This document shows positions 1 to 8,731 of a stretch of 64,000 bases of DNA, piece by piece; positions within the stretch are counted from its first letter, which is position 1, and every line of letters starts with the position of its first letter. Source of the DNA: UBA3006 sp031401235 (lineage in GTDB: Bacteria > Actinomycetota > Acidimicrobiia > Acidimicrobiales > Ilumatobacteraceae). The stretch covers positions 1 to 64,000 of the forward strand of contig JANNRJ010000028.1 in assembly GCA_031401235.1 (NCBI GenBank), read 5' to 3'. Made by a program: the position numbers and the translations under genes. Under the pieces are notes generated by a model. It saw only the letters and a program-made list of their open reading frames with translations, was not told the origin of the DNA and made no database searches.

Positions 1-557
1 TCGACCGGTGTTTCTGGTATGTGAATTCGCCAAATGGTGAATGCCATCACTGCAAGGACCGCAGCAATTATCAGGAACGGTGCAGCAAGACCGAACGTAC
101 CGACAGTGACTGCCGAGAGAACCGGTCCGATAGCAAACCCACCAACTTCGATTGACAGTCCTCGACCCATATTTGCACCCAAATGTTCTGGATCAGTGAC
201 GACAACGATGCGTCGAATTGCCGGAATTGCCATGCCGGCCCCTAAACCCATCAGAAATCGCCCGCTGAGAAATGTGCTTATCGTCGATCCCTGGGCCATT
301 GTCAATGCGCCAACAACATTGGCAATCAGCCCAAGAGTCATCAGCCGACGAGAAAATCCCTTGTCGGCAAGAGGAGCAATGGTGAGTTGAGCAATAAATG
401 AGGTGAAGAATCCAACGGCAACGATAAATCCAAGACCAGTTTCCTGAATGCCGTATTCGGCGCGCCAATCGTCCAACAGGGTGAACATCACTCCGTAGCC
501 GGCGGCCAGTATTCCGACGGCGACTTGTAAGAGGAGGATTGTTCGCTTGATATGCAC
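1..557 (-). CDS. MFS transporter, N-terminal part (cut by window edge)
   Basis: The reverse strand is open from a GTG at 557 to the window edge, so only the first ~185 residues are present. The translation is strongly hydrophobic, with about five membrane segments. The cytoplasmic loop after helix 2 (PLADKGFSRRLM, near residue 60) fits the major facilitator A-motif, and an RFLMGLGAGMAIPAIRR stretch fits helix 4. It should be a proton-driven exporter or importer in the inner membrane; the substrate cannot be told. No good ribosome-binding site precedes the GTG, so the start is tentative. It is divergent from the toxin-antitoxin pair at 632. Confidence 0.75.
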   Translation of the reverse strand, partial: MHIKRTILLLQVAVGILAAGYGVMFTLLDDWRAEYGIQETGLGFIVAVGFFTSFIAQLTIAPLADKGFSRRLMTLGLIANVVGALTMAQGSTISTFLSGRFLMGLGAGMAIPAIRRIVVVTDPEHLGANMGRGLSIEVGGFAIGPVLSAVTVGTFGLAAPFLIIAAVLAVMAFTIWRIHIPETPV

Positions 558-600
558 CGTGCAACAGTAGTCATTGAAACGCAGAAATCGACTTGAATTA

Positions 601-632
601 AGTGTGCTATACAGTGTGCTAATATATGCACA
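601..632 (+). promoter_or_regulatory. Repeat operator upstream of VapB-like gene
   Basis: AGTGTGCTA occurs at 601-609 and again at 613-621, a 12-bp direct repeat. The second copy starts an inverted repeat TGTGC (615-619) / GCACA (628-632). The block ends at the antitoxin start codon. Ribbon-helix-helix antitoxins usually bind such repeats to repress their own operon, so this is a plausible autoregulatory operator; the binding is inferred. Confidence 0.5.
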
Positions 633-871
633 TGAGACTTCATGTGCATTTGGATGATGAATTGGTTGATCAACTAGACGAACGATGTGGGCCGCGAGAG
701 CGGAGCGCATTTATCGTCACAGCAATTAGCCGGGCGCTCGAATTTGAACGCCAATGGGACACTCTCGAAGCCGCGATTGGTTCTGTTGCCACTCGCGGTC
801 ATGCCTGGCAAAACGATCCACAGCAATGGATACGTGCCGAGCGACAAATCGAACTGCAACGATCCAAATAG
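632..871 (+). CDS. VapB-like antitoxin, ribbon-helix-helix
   Basis: A protein of 79 residues. Residues 1-38 (MRLHVHLDDELVDQLDERCG onward) have the beta-strand/two-helix pattern of ribbon-helix-helix DNA-binding proteins. The charged C-terminal half (WIRAERQIELQRSK end) would wrap the toxin. An ATG at 626 is also possible, but the one at 632 matches the usual family start and leaves the operator upstream. It lies 9 nt before a PIN-domain gene, the normal antitoxin-toxin order. Expected role: neutralise the toxin and repress the operon. Confidence 0.7.
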   Translation: MRLHVHLDDELVDQLDERCGPRERSAFIVTAISRALEFERQWDTLEAAIGSVATRGHAWQNDPQQWIRAERQIELQRSK

Positions 872-880
872 GAATTCCGA

Positions 881-1255
881 ATGATTCTATTTGATACTCC
901 CATTCTCATCGGTATGTTGCAGGGCACCGAGTCAAGTGATCGGTTTCTGCGGATGCGTGCTCGAGGTGAGATTCCGGTGACCACCGCACTGAATGCTGCT
1001 GAAATTTTTCACGGCATCAACGCTGTTGATCACGGACGTGCACGCTTGCTCTTTGGCGGGGTACGGGTGGTTCCCATTGGCTTGGAAGATGCCGAGCGAG
1101 CAAGTCTTTGGCGTAACGAATTCGCCACCCGCGGTATTTCGCTTTCGCTGGTGAATTGCATGATTGCCGCCGTGGCCGTCAATCTCAATATTCGATTAGC
1201 AACTTCCACACCAGAACTCTTTCCGATGGACTCACTTGAGGTCGACGTCTGGTAA
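881..1255 (+). CDS. VapC-like PIN-domain toxin with altered active site
   Basis: A protein of 124 residues, the usual PIN toxin length. D5 (ILFDTPILI) and E41 (ALNAAEIFHGI) fit the first two metal-binding acids. The block that is normally D..IAA.A reads N92-C-M-I-A-A-V-A, so the third acid is Asn (AAT). The following L.T-D/N position is T110 in LATSTPELF. Active VapC enzymes cleave tRNA or rRNA using these acids with Mg2+/Mn2+. This copy may therefore be weakened, inactive, or act mainly through antitoxin binding. An AGGA site sits 8 nt before the ATG. Confidence 0.75.
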   Translation: MILFDTPILIGMLQGTESSDRFLRMRARGEIPVTTALNAAEIFHGINAVDHGRARLLFGGVRVVPIGLEDAERASLWRNEFATRGISLSLVNCMIAAVAVNLNIRLATSTPELFPMDSLEVDVW

Positions 1256-1282
1256 CAGCAATTATTCGCATAAGGTAAGGGC

Positions 1283-2137
1283 ATGGAAGTAGCCGTTGTC
1301 GACTATCGCGCGCCTGAAGCCCCTGCCCACTTCACCGAATCTTTACGCTCGACTGGTTTTGCCGTCGTCGTAAATCATCCCATCAATTATCAACTTGTGC
1401 AGAGATTGCACAATGAATGGCTCGCATTCTTTAGATCAGAACGCAAGTGGGAGTTTCTACCAGGAGAGCACGATCAAGATGGTTACGTTCCCCTCGAAGA
1501 ATCCGAGACGGCTCTAGGCGAAGAACTTCGCGATATAAAGGAATACTTCCATTGGTATCCATGGGGTCGTCAACCATTGGATGTATCGGCGAGTGCGGCT
1601 GCGGTATATCAGGCTGGAATGTCGCTTGGTGTTGAATTGCTTAAGTGGGTGGAGACCAATACACCGCGAGAAATCACCGAAACATTCTCGATTCCATTGT
1701 CGCAAATGATTACTGGAACTCGTCGAACTTTGTTGCGCATCTTGCACTACCCGCCCCTAAGTGGCCACGAACCAATTGGTTCGGTTCGCGCTGCAGCTCA
1801 TGAAGACATCAACATGCTCACTGTTTTACCGGCCGCAAACGAACCGGGATTACAAGTTCGCGATTTGGATGGCAAATGGTTTGACGTGCCATGTGATCCT
1901 GGCAGCGTTGCTATTAATGCTGGTGACATGCTCAAATTTGTAAGTGCCGGTTATTATCCGAGCACCACTCATCAGGTGACTAATCCAGTCGGTGAAGCGG
2001 CTCAGCGATCGCGAGTATCGACACCATTGTTCTTGCATCCTGCTGATGATGTTGTCATCGCCGAAAACAAAACCGCGTTTGATTTTCTGCGTGAACGCAT
2101 CAAAACAATTGCCGGTGTGGATCTGGCCAAGAATTAG
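1283..2137 (+). CDS. 2-oxoglutarate/Fe(II) dioxygenase, IPNS-like
   Basis: A protein of 284 residues of the isopenicillin-N-synthase-like family. The iron ligands are visible as H173-E-D175 (AAHEDINMLTVL) and H230 (STTHQV), with the 2-oxoglutarate-binding R244-V-S246 fourteen residues later. The N-terminal domain is shorter than in plant or antibiotic enzymes. Family members hydroxylate, desaturate or cyclise small molecules in the cytosol; the substrate is unknown. The aldehyde dehydrogenase begins about 50 nt downstream on the same strand, so the two may act in one catabolic route, for example oxidative cleavage giving an aldehyde that is then oxidised. Confidence 0.85.
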   Translation: MEVAVVDYRAPEAPAHFTESLRSTGFAVVVNHPINYQLVQRLHNEWLAFFRSERKWEFLPGEHDQDGYVPLEESETALGEELRDIKEYFHWYPWGRQPLDVSASAAAVYQAGMSLGVELLKWVETNTPREITETFSIPLSQMITGTRRTLLRILHYPPLSGHEPIGSVRAAAHEDINMLTVLPAANEPGLQVRDLDGKWFDVPCDPGSVAINAGDMLKFVSAGYYPSTTHQVTNPVGEAAQRSRVSTPLFLHPADDVVIAENKTAFDFLRERIKTIAGVDLAKN

Positions 2138-2189
2138 AATTCGATACTGACGAGACGACGACAGAGGAGTCTTTCTGAATAAGCAACAA

Positions 2190-3611
2190 TTGCGAACATC
2201 GTCGTATATCGGTGGTTCTTGGGTGAAGTCATCATCGACTTTCGATGTCCTCAACCCAATGACCGGTAAGTCAATTGCCGAAGTATCCAACGCGACGTTG
2301 GGTGAATGTTTAGATGCCGTGGATGCAGCGCATGGCGCATTTGGCTCGTGGCGTAATACTGCTCCTCGTCAACGGGCTGAAATATTGCGTAAGGCATTTG
2401 AAATCATGATTGGGGAGCAAGAAGACTTGGCTCGACTGATCACTCTTGAGAACGGCAAAATTCTCAGCGATGCACGTGGTGAAGTCGCTTATGCCGCCGA
2501 GTTCTTCCGATGGTTCAGCGAAGAAGCAGTGCGCATCGACGGTGACTATCGCCGTGCCCCGAGCGGCGCCAACTGGTTGCTCGTGATGCGCCAGCCAGTT
2601 GGTGTTGCCCTACTGGCTACACCTTGGAATTTTCCCGCCGCAATGGCAACTCGCAAGATTGGACCAGCACTGGCCGCCGGTTGCACGGTGGTGCTTAAGC
2701 CGGCTCACGACACGCCGCTTACGGCATTAGCGATTGCTGACATCTTGGAACGCGCTGGATTGCCCGCAGGTGTTGTCAATGTGGTCATACCCGATCCGCC
2801 TAGCGAAGCAGTCAAAGCCATGCTCGACTCTGGTCAAGTGCGCAAGTTGAGCTTCACTGGTTCGACCCAAGTTGGTGCACTGCTACTCGCTCAAGCCGCC
2901 AGTCGAATCATCAATTGTTCGATGGAACTTGGTGGCAATGCACCGTTCGTGGTCTATGACGATGCCGATATTGATGCCGCAGTTGACGGGGCAATGATCG
3001 CCAAAATGCGAAACGGTGGGGCCGCGTGCACTGCCGCAAATCGCTTCTACGTGCAGGCGACGGTGTTGAGCGAATTCACCGAAAAATTCACTGTACGAAT
3101 GTCGGCCTTGAAGCTCGGTGACCCAGTGGACCCTTCGACCACTCTCGGTCCACTCGTATCGCGCGCTCAACAACAGCGGGTGACGTCGGTAGTCAATGAT
3201 GCCGTGAGTAACGGAGCACATGTGTTGTGTGGTGGTGCACCGGCAACGGACGGTTCGTTTGGTTACGCCGCCACGGTGTTGGCAGATGTTTCAGTCGATG
3301 CCGCGATTCTGCGCGACGAAGTATTCGGCCCAGTGGCACCGATCGTGTCGTTTGACGATGAAGAACTGCTTCGCCAGTACGCCAACAACTCCGAGCATGG
3401 TCTGGTGTCGTACATTTATACACGCGATGTTGCCAAAGGCATGCGACTTGCCGAAGCACTCGAAACCGGCATGGTCGGACTTAATCGCGGATTGGTCTCC
3501 GACCCGGCGGCACCATTTGGTGGAGTGAAGGAGTCTGGAATCGGTCGTGAAGGTGGGCACGACGGGTTGTTGGCATTTCTCGAGACTAAGTACATTGCCG
3601 GAAACTGGTAG
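2190..3611 (+). CDS. NAD(P)-dependent aldehyde dehydrogenase
   Basis: A protein of 473 residues, full length for the ALDH superfamily. TPWNFP is the oxyanion/cofactor motif, E246 (MELGGNAP) the general base and C280 (GGAACTAANRF) the nucleophile; their 34-residue spacing is canonical. The PAAPFGGVKESGIGREGG C-terminus is typical of succinate-semialdehyde dehydrogenase-like members, but the substrate is not proven. The TTG start at 2190 lies 20 nt from the nearest Shine-Dalgarno (AGAGGAG at 2163-2169). An in-frame CTG at 2175 would have ideal spacing and add five residues. It probably works with the upstream dioxygenase. Confidence 0.88.
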   Translation: MRTSSYIGGSWVKSSSTFDVLNPMTGKSIAEVSNATLGECLDAVDAAHGAFGSWRNTAPRQRAEILRKAFEIMIGEQEDLARLITLENGKILSDARGEVAYAAEFFRWFSEEAVRIDGDYRRAPSGANWLLVMRQPVGVALLATPWNFPAAMATRKIGPALAAGCTVVLKPAHDTPLTALAIADILERAGLPAGVVNVVIPDPPSEAVKAMLDSGQVRKLSFTGSTQVGALLLAQAASRIINCSMELGGNAPFVVYDDADIDAAVDGAMIAKMRNGGAACTAANRFYVQATVLSEFTEKFTVRMSALKLGDPVDPSTTLGPLVSRAQQQRVTSVVNDAVSNGAHVLCGGAPATDGSFGYAATVLADVSVDAAILRDEVFGPVAPIVSFDDEELLRQYANNSEHGLVSYIYTRDVAKGMRLAEALETGMVGLNRGLVSDPAAPFGGVKESGIGREGGHDGLLAFLETKYIAGNW

Positions 3612-3620
3612 GTATTCCAA

Positions 3621-4157
3621 TTGACCGACAGCCTTGACATTCGCACGAATTGGTTGGACCCACACCAACTGGAATCCGTTCGGGGTCAAGTGCCCCTTGT
3701 ATATGTGGACGCGGTACCGGTGCGAGTTGACGACCACGGAAATGTCACTCATGTGGGGATGCTGTTACGTCAGGCGCCTGACGGCAGAATCAGTCGGACG
3801 ATAGTTTCCGGGAGAGTTTTACTCGGTGAGAGAATTCGACAAGCGTTGCTTCGACATCTGGAAAAAGATCTCGGACCGCTGGCGTTGCCGCAAATTCCTC
3901 CCGAGCCGGCACCCTTCACAATTGTGGAATACTTCCCGGATCCAGCTATAAGTGGATTTCATGATCCACGTCACCACGCCGTCAGTTTGGCCTTTGTTGT
4001 ACCGGTATCGGGTGACTGTCAACCCAGCCAACAAGCTCTTGATCTTGGTTGGTTTACTCCCGATCAATCGGTGAGTGAACCGATGCGCAATGAAATGACC
4101 AGTGGGCACGACCGGCTGATTCGCTTGGCACTAGCTTCGGTAGGTCAGTTGCCCTGA
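3621..4157 (+). CDS. NUDIX-like protein, DUF4916 family
   Basis: A protein of 178 residues resembling the actinobacterial DUF4916 family, a NUDIX-fold group. Recalled family blocks are all visible: YVDAVPVRVDDHGNVTHVG, LLRQAPDGRISRTIVSGR, GERIRQALLRHLEKDLGP and EYFPDP...HDPRHHAVSLAFVVPV. The standard NUDIX box (GX5EX7REUXEEXGU) is not intact: the GRVLLGERIRQALLRHLEKDLG segment takes its place, so pyrophosphohydrolase activity is uncertain. The start is TTG, 9 nt after the aldehyde dehydrogenase, so it is probably co-transcribed. Its end overlaps the end of the opposing gene by 13 nt. Confidence 0.75.
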   Translation: MTDSLDIRTNWLDPHQLESVRGQVPLVYVDAVPVRVDDHGNVTHVGMLLRQAPDGRISRTIVSGRVLLGERIRQALLRHLEKDLGPLALPQIPPEPAPFTIVEYFPDPAISGFHDPRHHAVSLAFVVPVSGDCQPSQQALDLGWFTPDQSVSEPMRNEMTSGHDRLIRLALASVGQLP

Positions 4158-4495
4158 ATTCGACGCCGGCGGCGCACCCGCCGTGACCGCTGCGAACGTG
4201 CGTGTGGAGCTGGTGAAATTACCGTCGTTGATTCGTTGAGGATCAATGTGATGCCATCGAAGTCGATATTCCCTGGATCTCCCGAGGCCTCGATGACGAC
4301 GGCCGCTTCCTCCCGGGGCTTTCGTCCAAGAAGTCGATCGAATACCACCATTCCTCCGGCAAGCAAGGCACCAACGGTTCCATATCGCTGTGATGCTCGA
4401 CGCAACATCGCCTGTTCGCTCGACTGCGGTATCGGAGGCACTTTCGGCAATTCGGGTTCTTCGGACGACGACACGTTCATCAACATAGTGCTCAT
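4145..4495 (-). CDS. Conserved small hypothetical protein
   Basis: A protein of 116 residues from the ATG at 4495. A longer start at 4531 would run into the divergent glycosylase gene, which makes it less likely. It has an acidic, proline-rich N-terminus (EEPELPKVPPIPQ), a central weakly hydrophobic helix (YGTVGALLAGGMVVFDRLLG) and a very basic tail rich in Arg (RSQRSRRVRRRRR). The arrangement could be membrane- or nucleic-acid-associated. I do not recognise a family. Convergent overlap with the DUF4916 gene. Confidence 0.5.
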   Translation of the reverse strand: MSTMLMNVSSSEEPELPKVPPIPQSSEQAMLRRASQRYGTVGALLAGGMVVFDRLLGRKPREEAAVVIEASGDPGNIDFDGITLILNESTTVISPAPHARSQRSRRVRRRRRIQGN

Positions 4496-4534
4496 CCCAC
4501 AGTTAGCAACTTGAGGTGCAATAATCTTCATACT

Positions 4535-5419
4535 GTGCGAGAGGTCGACACCATTTATCGCAGCGCTGCCGCATTACGAACCGCGCTGCTGGGCAAAGAA
4601 TTATTTCGCTTTGAAGCCCCTCAACTAATTGGAATTCGACCTTCTGTCGGACGAGTTGTTGAAGAAGTTCGCAGCCACGGCAAAAATGTGGAAATTATTT
4701 GGGACGATGGAGTCGTGTTGCATACCCACTTGCGGATGTTTGGCTCATGGGAGCTGTATCGAGCAGGTGAACGGTGGAAGAAATCAAAGGACCGTGCCAG
4801 TGTCGTGATCGTTGTGTCTGACTGGATTGTCGTCTGTTTCAATGCCGCAATTGTCGAAACATACCGAGATTTTGATCCGCGACGACATCCAATTCTTGGG
4901 CGTCGTGGTCCGGATTTATGCCGCGCAGATGCCGATCTTGAGGAATGCGTCGATCGAATAATGAACTATCAAGAACGTGATACCCCGATCGCCGATGTAT
5001 TGCTCGACCAACGAGTGATGTGTGGCGTGGGCAATGTATACCGTTGCGAGTTGCTGTGGGCTTGCGAAGTTCACCCGTGGGCGCACGTTGGTTCTCTCAA
5101 GCGGGGTGAATGTCGTGAAATGGTTATGTTGGCTTCCGAAATGATTCTGGCGAACCTTGATTACACGCCACGCGGGACCGCCGCTGAATTCAGTGGCAGC
5201 CTTGCGGTATATGGCCGACAAGGGAAGCATTGCCATCGATGTGGAGATCTAATCAAGGTGACACATCACGGTGAAGCGCACCGGGTGTTGTATTGGTGTC
5301 CGAATTGTCAAATTACACATCAACCTCTGATGCGTCCAAATTTTACTCCGGTTTACATCGAGCGTGATCAGTCGGGTGAGATTTTGCACTCCGTCGAAGC
5401 CGGTTATTCCAACGAATAA
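4535..5419 (+). CDS. Nei/Fpg-family DNA glycosylase lacking catalytic Pro
   Basis: A protein of 294 residues from the GTG at 4535. Family marks: a Lys in the beta2-beta3 loop (SHGKNVEI), LHTHLRMFGSW, the helix-two-turn-helix LLDQRVMCGVGNVYRCELL and a complete C-terminal zinc finger (HCHRCG...CPNC). These enzymes excise oxidised bases and nick DNA through an N-terminal proline exposed after Met removal; the family start is M-P-E-G-D-T. Here the start reads M-R-E-V-D-T, with CGA (Arg) where CCA (Pro) is expected. Everything else looks intact, so it may bind lesions without classical lyase activity. The name endonuclease VIII-like is by family only. Confidence 0.85.
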   Translation: MREVDTIYRSAAALRTALLGKELFRFEAPQLIGIRPSVGRVVEEVRSHGKNVEIIWDDGVVLHTHLRMFGSWELYRAGERWKKSKDRASVVIVVSDWIVVCFNAAIVETYRDFDPRRHPILGRRGPDLCRADADLEECVDRIMNYQERDTPIADVLLDQRVMCGVGNVYRCELLWACEVHPWAHVGSLKRGECREMVMLASEMILANLDYTPRGTAAEFSGSLAVYGRQGKHCHRCGDLIKVTHHGEAHRVLYWCPNCQITHQPLMRPNFTPVYIERDQSGEILHSVEAGYSNE

Positions 5420-5429
5420 AAGCAACAAT

Positions 5430-7967
5430 TTACATTGTGGCGATTGCTTGCATAATTTCAATTTTTGTCGCTCGGCGCGCTGGGTAAATCGCAGCGATCA
5501 CGCCGATGACAAATGACAACACAAGAATGATCAAGGTGCTCTTAATTGGTAAGCGAAACGCGGCGACGCCATTATCGGCAAGTACCGCCATAAGTACCAC
5601 TCCCATCACAATTCCAAGCACGACACCGACAACAGCACCGAACATGGATGTGATCACACTTTCCCAACGCACGGTGGTCCGAACCTGCGATCGAGTCATT
5701 CCCACGGCGCGTAATAGCCCAATTTCTCGCTGGCGCTCGAATACTGAAAGTAGCAGCGTGATCACAATTCCAACGATGGCAATGACGACTGACAATGCCA
5801 GAAGACCGTAGATAAGTCCAAGAATCTGATTTACTTGCCCAGATTGCGAGTCGATGAACTCATCGCGACTTTGTAGCTCACCCAAACCTTTGCCGGTAGT
5901 CACCGCGGTTAGCGCGTCACGTGCATCAGACGTACTCACGCCATCTTTCAATTTCAAGTAAATTACCGTGTCGAAATATGAGTTGTTGGTTCCGCCAAAG
6001 ACACCACGGTCGATGACGTATGAGCCAATGAACCCACTGGGCCGGTACGTTCCTTGAATGGCAAGTTTCTTGGCGGTTCCGTCAACCATCACAATGTCAA
6101 TCAACGTTCCAATTTCCCAGCCCTTTGACTTGGCTCGATTCTCGCTGACTAAAATTCCCGTAGGTGTCAAGAACTCTTGCGTGTTCTGTACCATTTCGAG
6201 TTCGAAAATTCCCTGCGCTGTTTGTGGATTTATGACTTGAACGAATTCGCCTTTGCCGTTGATCTTGATTGTGGCAAAGCCCAATCCGCTCGCTTGGGCC
6301 ACTTGTGGCATAACACCTAGTTCGTCAACAAGAGTTGGGCTCAAACCACCAAAGCCGTTGTTAGGTGCACTCACGGCAAAGTCACCACGGAACTGGCTAC
6401 CAATTGTGTCGCGAATCTCTGATTTTACGCTTGCTGCGAATGCTGTAAACGCGGTTACGAGAGCAACGCCGATGAGTACCGGGGCAGCGGTACGGGCAGT
6501 GCGTTTCGGATTTCTGGACGCATTTTGGCGGGCCATTGCTCCGGTGACACCTCGAAGTTTTTCTATCGGTCGACCAATCCATAACGCAATTGGCTTTGCC
6601 ACGCCCGGTCCAACAATGAGTACACCAGCAAATACAAACAGCACCCCCAGTCCCAAAAAGACGGTGCTCGCCCCAGCACCCGCTGCGATCAGGGCTACGG
6701 TGCCCAAAGCGAGTATGGCCAGACCGATCGTAAACCGTTTCTTGTTGCTGCCTGTGGTCTCAATCGCGGTATCTCGAAGCGCCGCTAGTGGTGGCACCTT
6801 GCCAGCTCGCCTGGCAGGAAGTATTGCCGAAAGCACCGTCACGATGACGCCTGTGATTATTGTGATCGTCACCGTTCGAGACTCGATACTCAGTCCAGTT
6901 GACGGAATGTCTAATCCGACCGCGTTAAGCAGAGCAGTAAGCCCGCGTGATAGTCCAATGCCGACAAAAAATCCAAGAATCGATCCGAGCAAACCGACAA
7001 CCAACGCTTCGATGAGCAGCGCTCTCGTAATTTGTCGACGACTTGCACCAATTGCCCGCAATAGCGCGTTTTCCCGCAATCGCTGGGCGGCGGTAATCGA
7101 AAACACGTTGTAGATGACGAAACAACCGATGCCAAGTGCAATGAGTGAAAAAGCGGTAAGAAACGTGGAAAGAAAACTGAGAGCTTGACCGATTTGATCT
7201 TGAGTTTCTTTGGTGATCTCCGCACCTGTCAGAGTCTCCAATTTTGCCGATGGCGGTAAGGCAGCCGTAATTCTTGCGGCAAGTTCGATATCGGTGAGAG
7301 ATCCATCTCCCTGAACTAGAAAAGCATCGACAAAGCCAGGAGCGAGTAAAAACTCGGAGGCGGTTGGTTGATCGAATAGGGCAAACGTGGCTCCGCCCGG
7401 CGAACTCACGTCGCCGTAGTTGGCGATACCTACGAGAGTGAATTCGCGGCTCCCTGACTGAGCATTGACTCGAACTTTCTCACCGATTGCGAACTTGCCC
7501 ACCTTGGCCGTTGCTCGGTCCATCATCATTTCATTTGAACCTCTCGGCAAGCGGCCGGAGTCGACATTCCAAAATCCGGCCATGCTCAAGCTGGCAATTC
7601 CACCGAAAGTCGGTGGACCGTTCTCGCTTCCGAGCCCTTTGCCGTCCTTGCCGATGATGCGAGCAAAGGCCTGAATGTCACCCACAGCGTCAGTCACGCC
7701 GGGAACTGCGCGCACGGTGTCGAGTTCACTAATTGGTATTCGGCCCCGTTGTTCACCACCAAATGGAACTTCGACAAAATTTGACGATCTGACATAGGCA
7801 TCTACATCCTTGAACACATCAGAAAATAATCGATCAAATGTCTTATTCAGGGTGTCGGAAAAAATGAATGTTCCGGACAAAAATGCCGTGCCAAGAATGA
7901 TCGCCAGCGAAGTCAAAAAAAGTCGACCCTTGCGAGCCAAAGTCATTTTCAGCGAAAGAAGCAACAC
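5430..7967 (-). CDS. FtsX-family ABC transporter permease
   Basis: A protein of 845 residues from the GTG at 7967. Four bases separate that codon from the ATPase stop, and GGAG inside the ATPase end gives a ribosome site. An N-terminal membrane helix (LFLTSLAIILGTAFLSGTFI) is followed by a large extracellular domain. A first FtsX block of three helices covers about 265-395, two further helices 425-475, a second periplasm-side domain 510-725, and a last FtsX block 735-845. This duplicated architecture is that of MacB/LolCDE-related actinobacterial exporters. It probably uses ATP to move lipids or peptides, or to drive extracytoplasmic conformational changes, with the adjacent ATPase. Confidence 0.88.
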   Translation of the reverse strand: MLLLSLKMTLARKGRLFLTSLAIILGTAFLSGTFIFSDTLNKTFDRLFSDVFKDVDAYVRSSNFVEVPFGGEQRGRIPISELDTVRAVPGVTDAVGDIQAFARIIGKDGKGLGSENGPPTFGGIASLSMAGFWNVDSGRLPRGSNEMMMDRATAKVGKFAIGEKVRVNAQSGSREFTLVGIANYGDVSSPGGATFALFDQPTASEFLLAPGFVDAFLVQGDGSLTDIELAARITAALPPSAKLETLTGAEITKETQDQIGQALSFLSTFLTAFSLIALGIGCFVIYNVFSITAAQRLRENALLRAIGASRRQITRALLIEALVVGLLGSILGFFVGIGLSRGLTALLNAVGLDIPSTGLSIESRTVTITIITGVIVTVLSAILPARRAGKVPPLAALRDTAIETTGSNKKRFTIGLAILALGTVALIAAGAGASTVFLGLGVLFVFAGVLIVGPGVAKPIALWIGRPIEKLRGVTGAMARQNASRNPKRTARTAAPVLIGVALVTAFTAFAASVKSEIRDTIGSQFRGDFAVSAPNNGFGGLSPTLVDELGVMPQVAQASGLGFATIKINGKGEFVQVINPQTAQGIFELEMVQNTQEFLTPTGILVSENRAKSKGWEIGTLIDIVMVDGTAKKLAIQGTYRPSGFIGSYVIDRGVFGGTNNSYFDTVIYLKLKDGVSTSDARDALTAVTTGKGLGELQSRDEFIDSQSGQVNQILGLIYGLLALSVVIAIVGIVITLLLSVFERQREIGLLRAVGMTRSQVRTTVRWESVITSMFGAVVGVVLGIVMGVVLMAVLADNGVAAFRLPIKSTLIILVLSFVIGVIAAIYPARRATKIEIMQAIATM

Positions 7968-7971
7968 GGAG

Positions 7972-8706
7972 TTAATCTCCGAGGTGCTTGAGATAATCAA
8001 GTACTCGTTCTGGAGTTGGCTCGGTCATTTCGCCGGCAATCTTCCCGTCTTTGAGAAACACGATGATGTCGGCATAACTTGCTGCCACGGCATCATGGGT
8101 GACCATGACAATGGTTTGACCGAGGTCGGTCACGGCGCGACGCATAAAATTTAGTACTTCGCTACCGGTCTTGGAGTCGAGATTACCTGTTGGTTCATCA
8201 GCGAAAATGATCGCCGGTTTACTTGCCAATGCTCGGGCAATGGCGACGCGTTGCTGTTGACCACCCGATAATTCGCTCGGACGATGCTTAAGTCGATCGC
8301 GAAGACCAATCGTGTCGATCACTTGATTAATCCACATTTCGTCACCTTTGCGTCCGCCCAGCGAAAGTGGTAGCACGATGTTCTCATATGCATTGAGAGT
8401 AGGTATGAGATTAAATGCCTGAAATACAAAACCAATTTGTTCGCGACGAAGTGAGGTGAGTGCCTTGTCGTTCAGTGGCGCCAAATCAGTACCGGCGATT
8501 GACACATTTCCAGATGAAAGTGAATCAAGACCAGCCAAACAATGCATCAACGTGGATTTACCTGAACCGCTCGGGCCCATAATTGCGCTGAATCGACCTT
8601 TGTCGAATTGAACGCTGACTCCATCAAGGGCATGTACTTCGCTATCGCCCTCTCCGTAGGTTTTGGTTGCATCGACGGCAACAGCCGCCGCAGAGTTGAA
8701 AGTCAT
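7972..8706 (-). CDS. ABC transporter ATP-binding protein, MacB/LolD type
   Basis: A protein of 244 residues with Walker A GPSGSGKST (44-52), Q-loop VFQAFNLIPTL (95-104), signature LSGGQ (146-150), Walker B IIFADEPTGNLD (166-177) and a switch His in VTHD. The ADEPTGNLDS wording is typical of the MacB/LolD/FtsE branch. It forms a two-gene unit with the FtsX-like permease immediately downstream. The peroxiredoxin gene lies 25 nt upstream on the same strand, so the three may share a transcript. Confidence 0.92.
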   Translation of the reverse strand: MTFNSAAAVAVDATKTYGEGDSEVHALDGVSVQFDKGRFSAIMGPSGSGKSTLMHCLAGLDSLSSGNVSIAGTDLAPLNDKALTSLRREQIGFVFQAFNLIPTLNAYENIVLPLSLGGRKGDEMWINQVIDTIGLRDRLKHRPSELSGGQQQRVAIARALASKPAIIFADEPTGNLDSKTGSEVLNFMRRAVTDLGQTIVMVTHDAVAASYADIIVFLKDGKIAGEMTEPTPERVLDYLKHLGD

Positions 8707-8731
8707 CCTGCCAGTGTAAGTGGCGTTTTCG

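Noticed and set aside
6253..7113. Long forward open frame of 286 codons opposite the FtsX permease
   Set aside because: It is the antisense shadow of the permease: rich in Pro, Ser, Thr and Ala, no family motifs, while the reverse strand encodes a full, recognisable protein.
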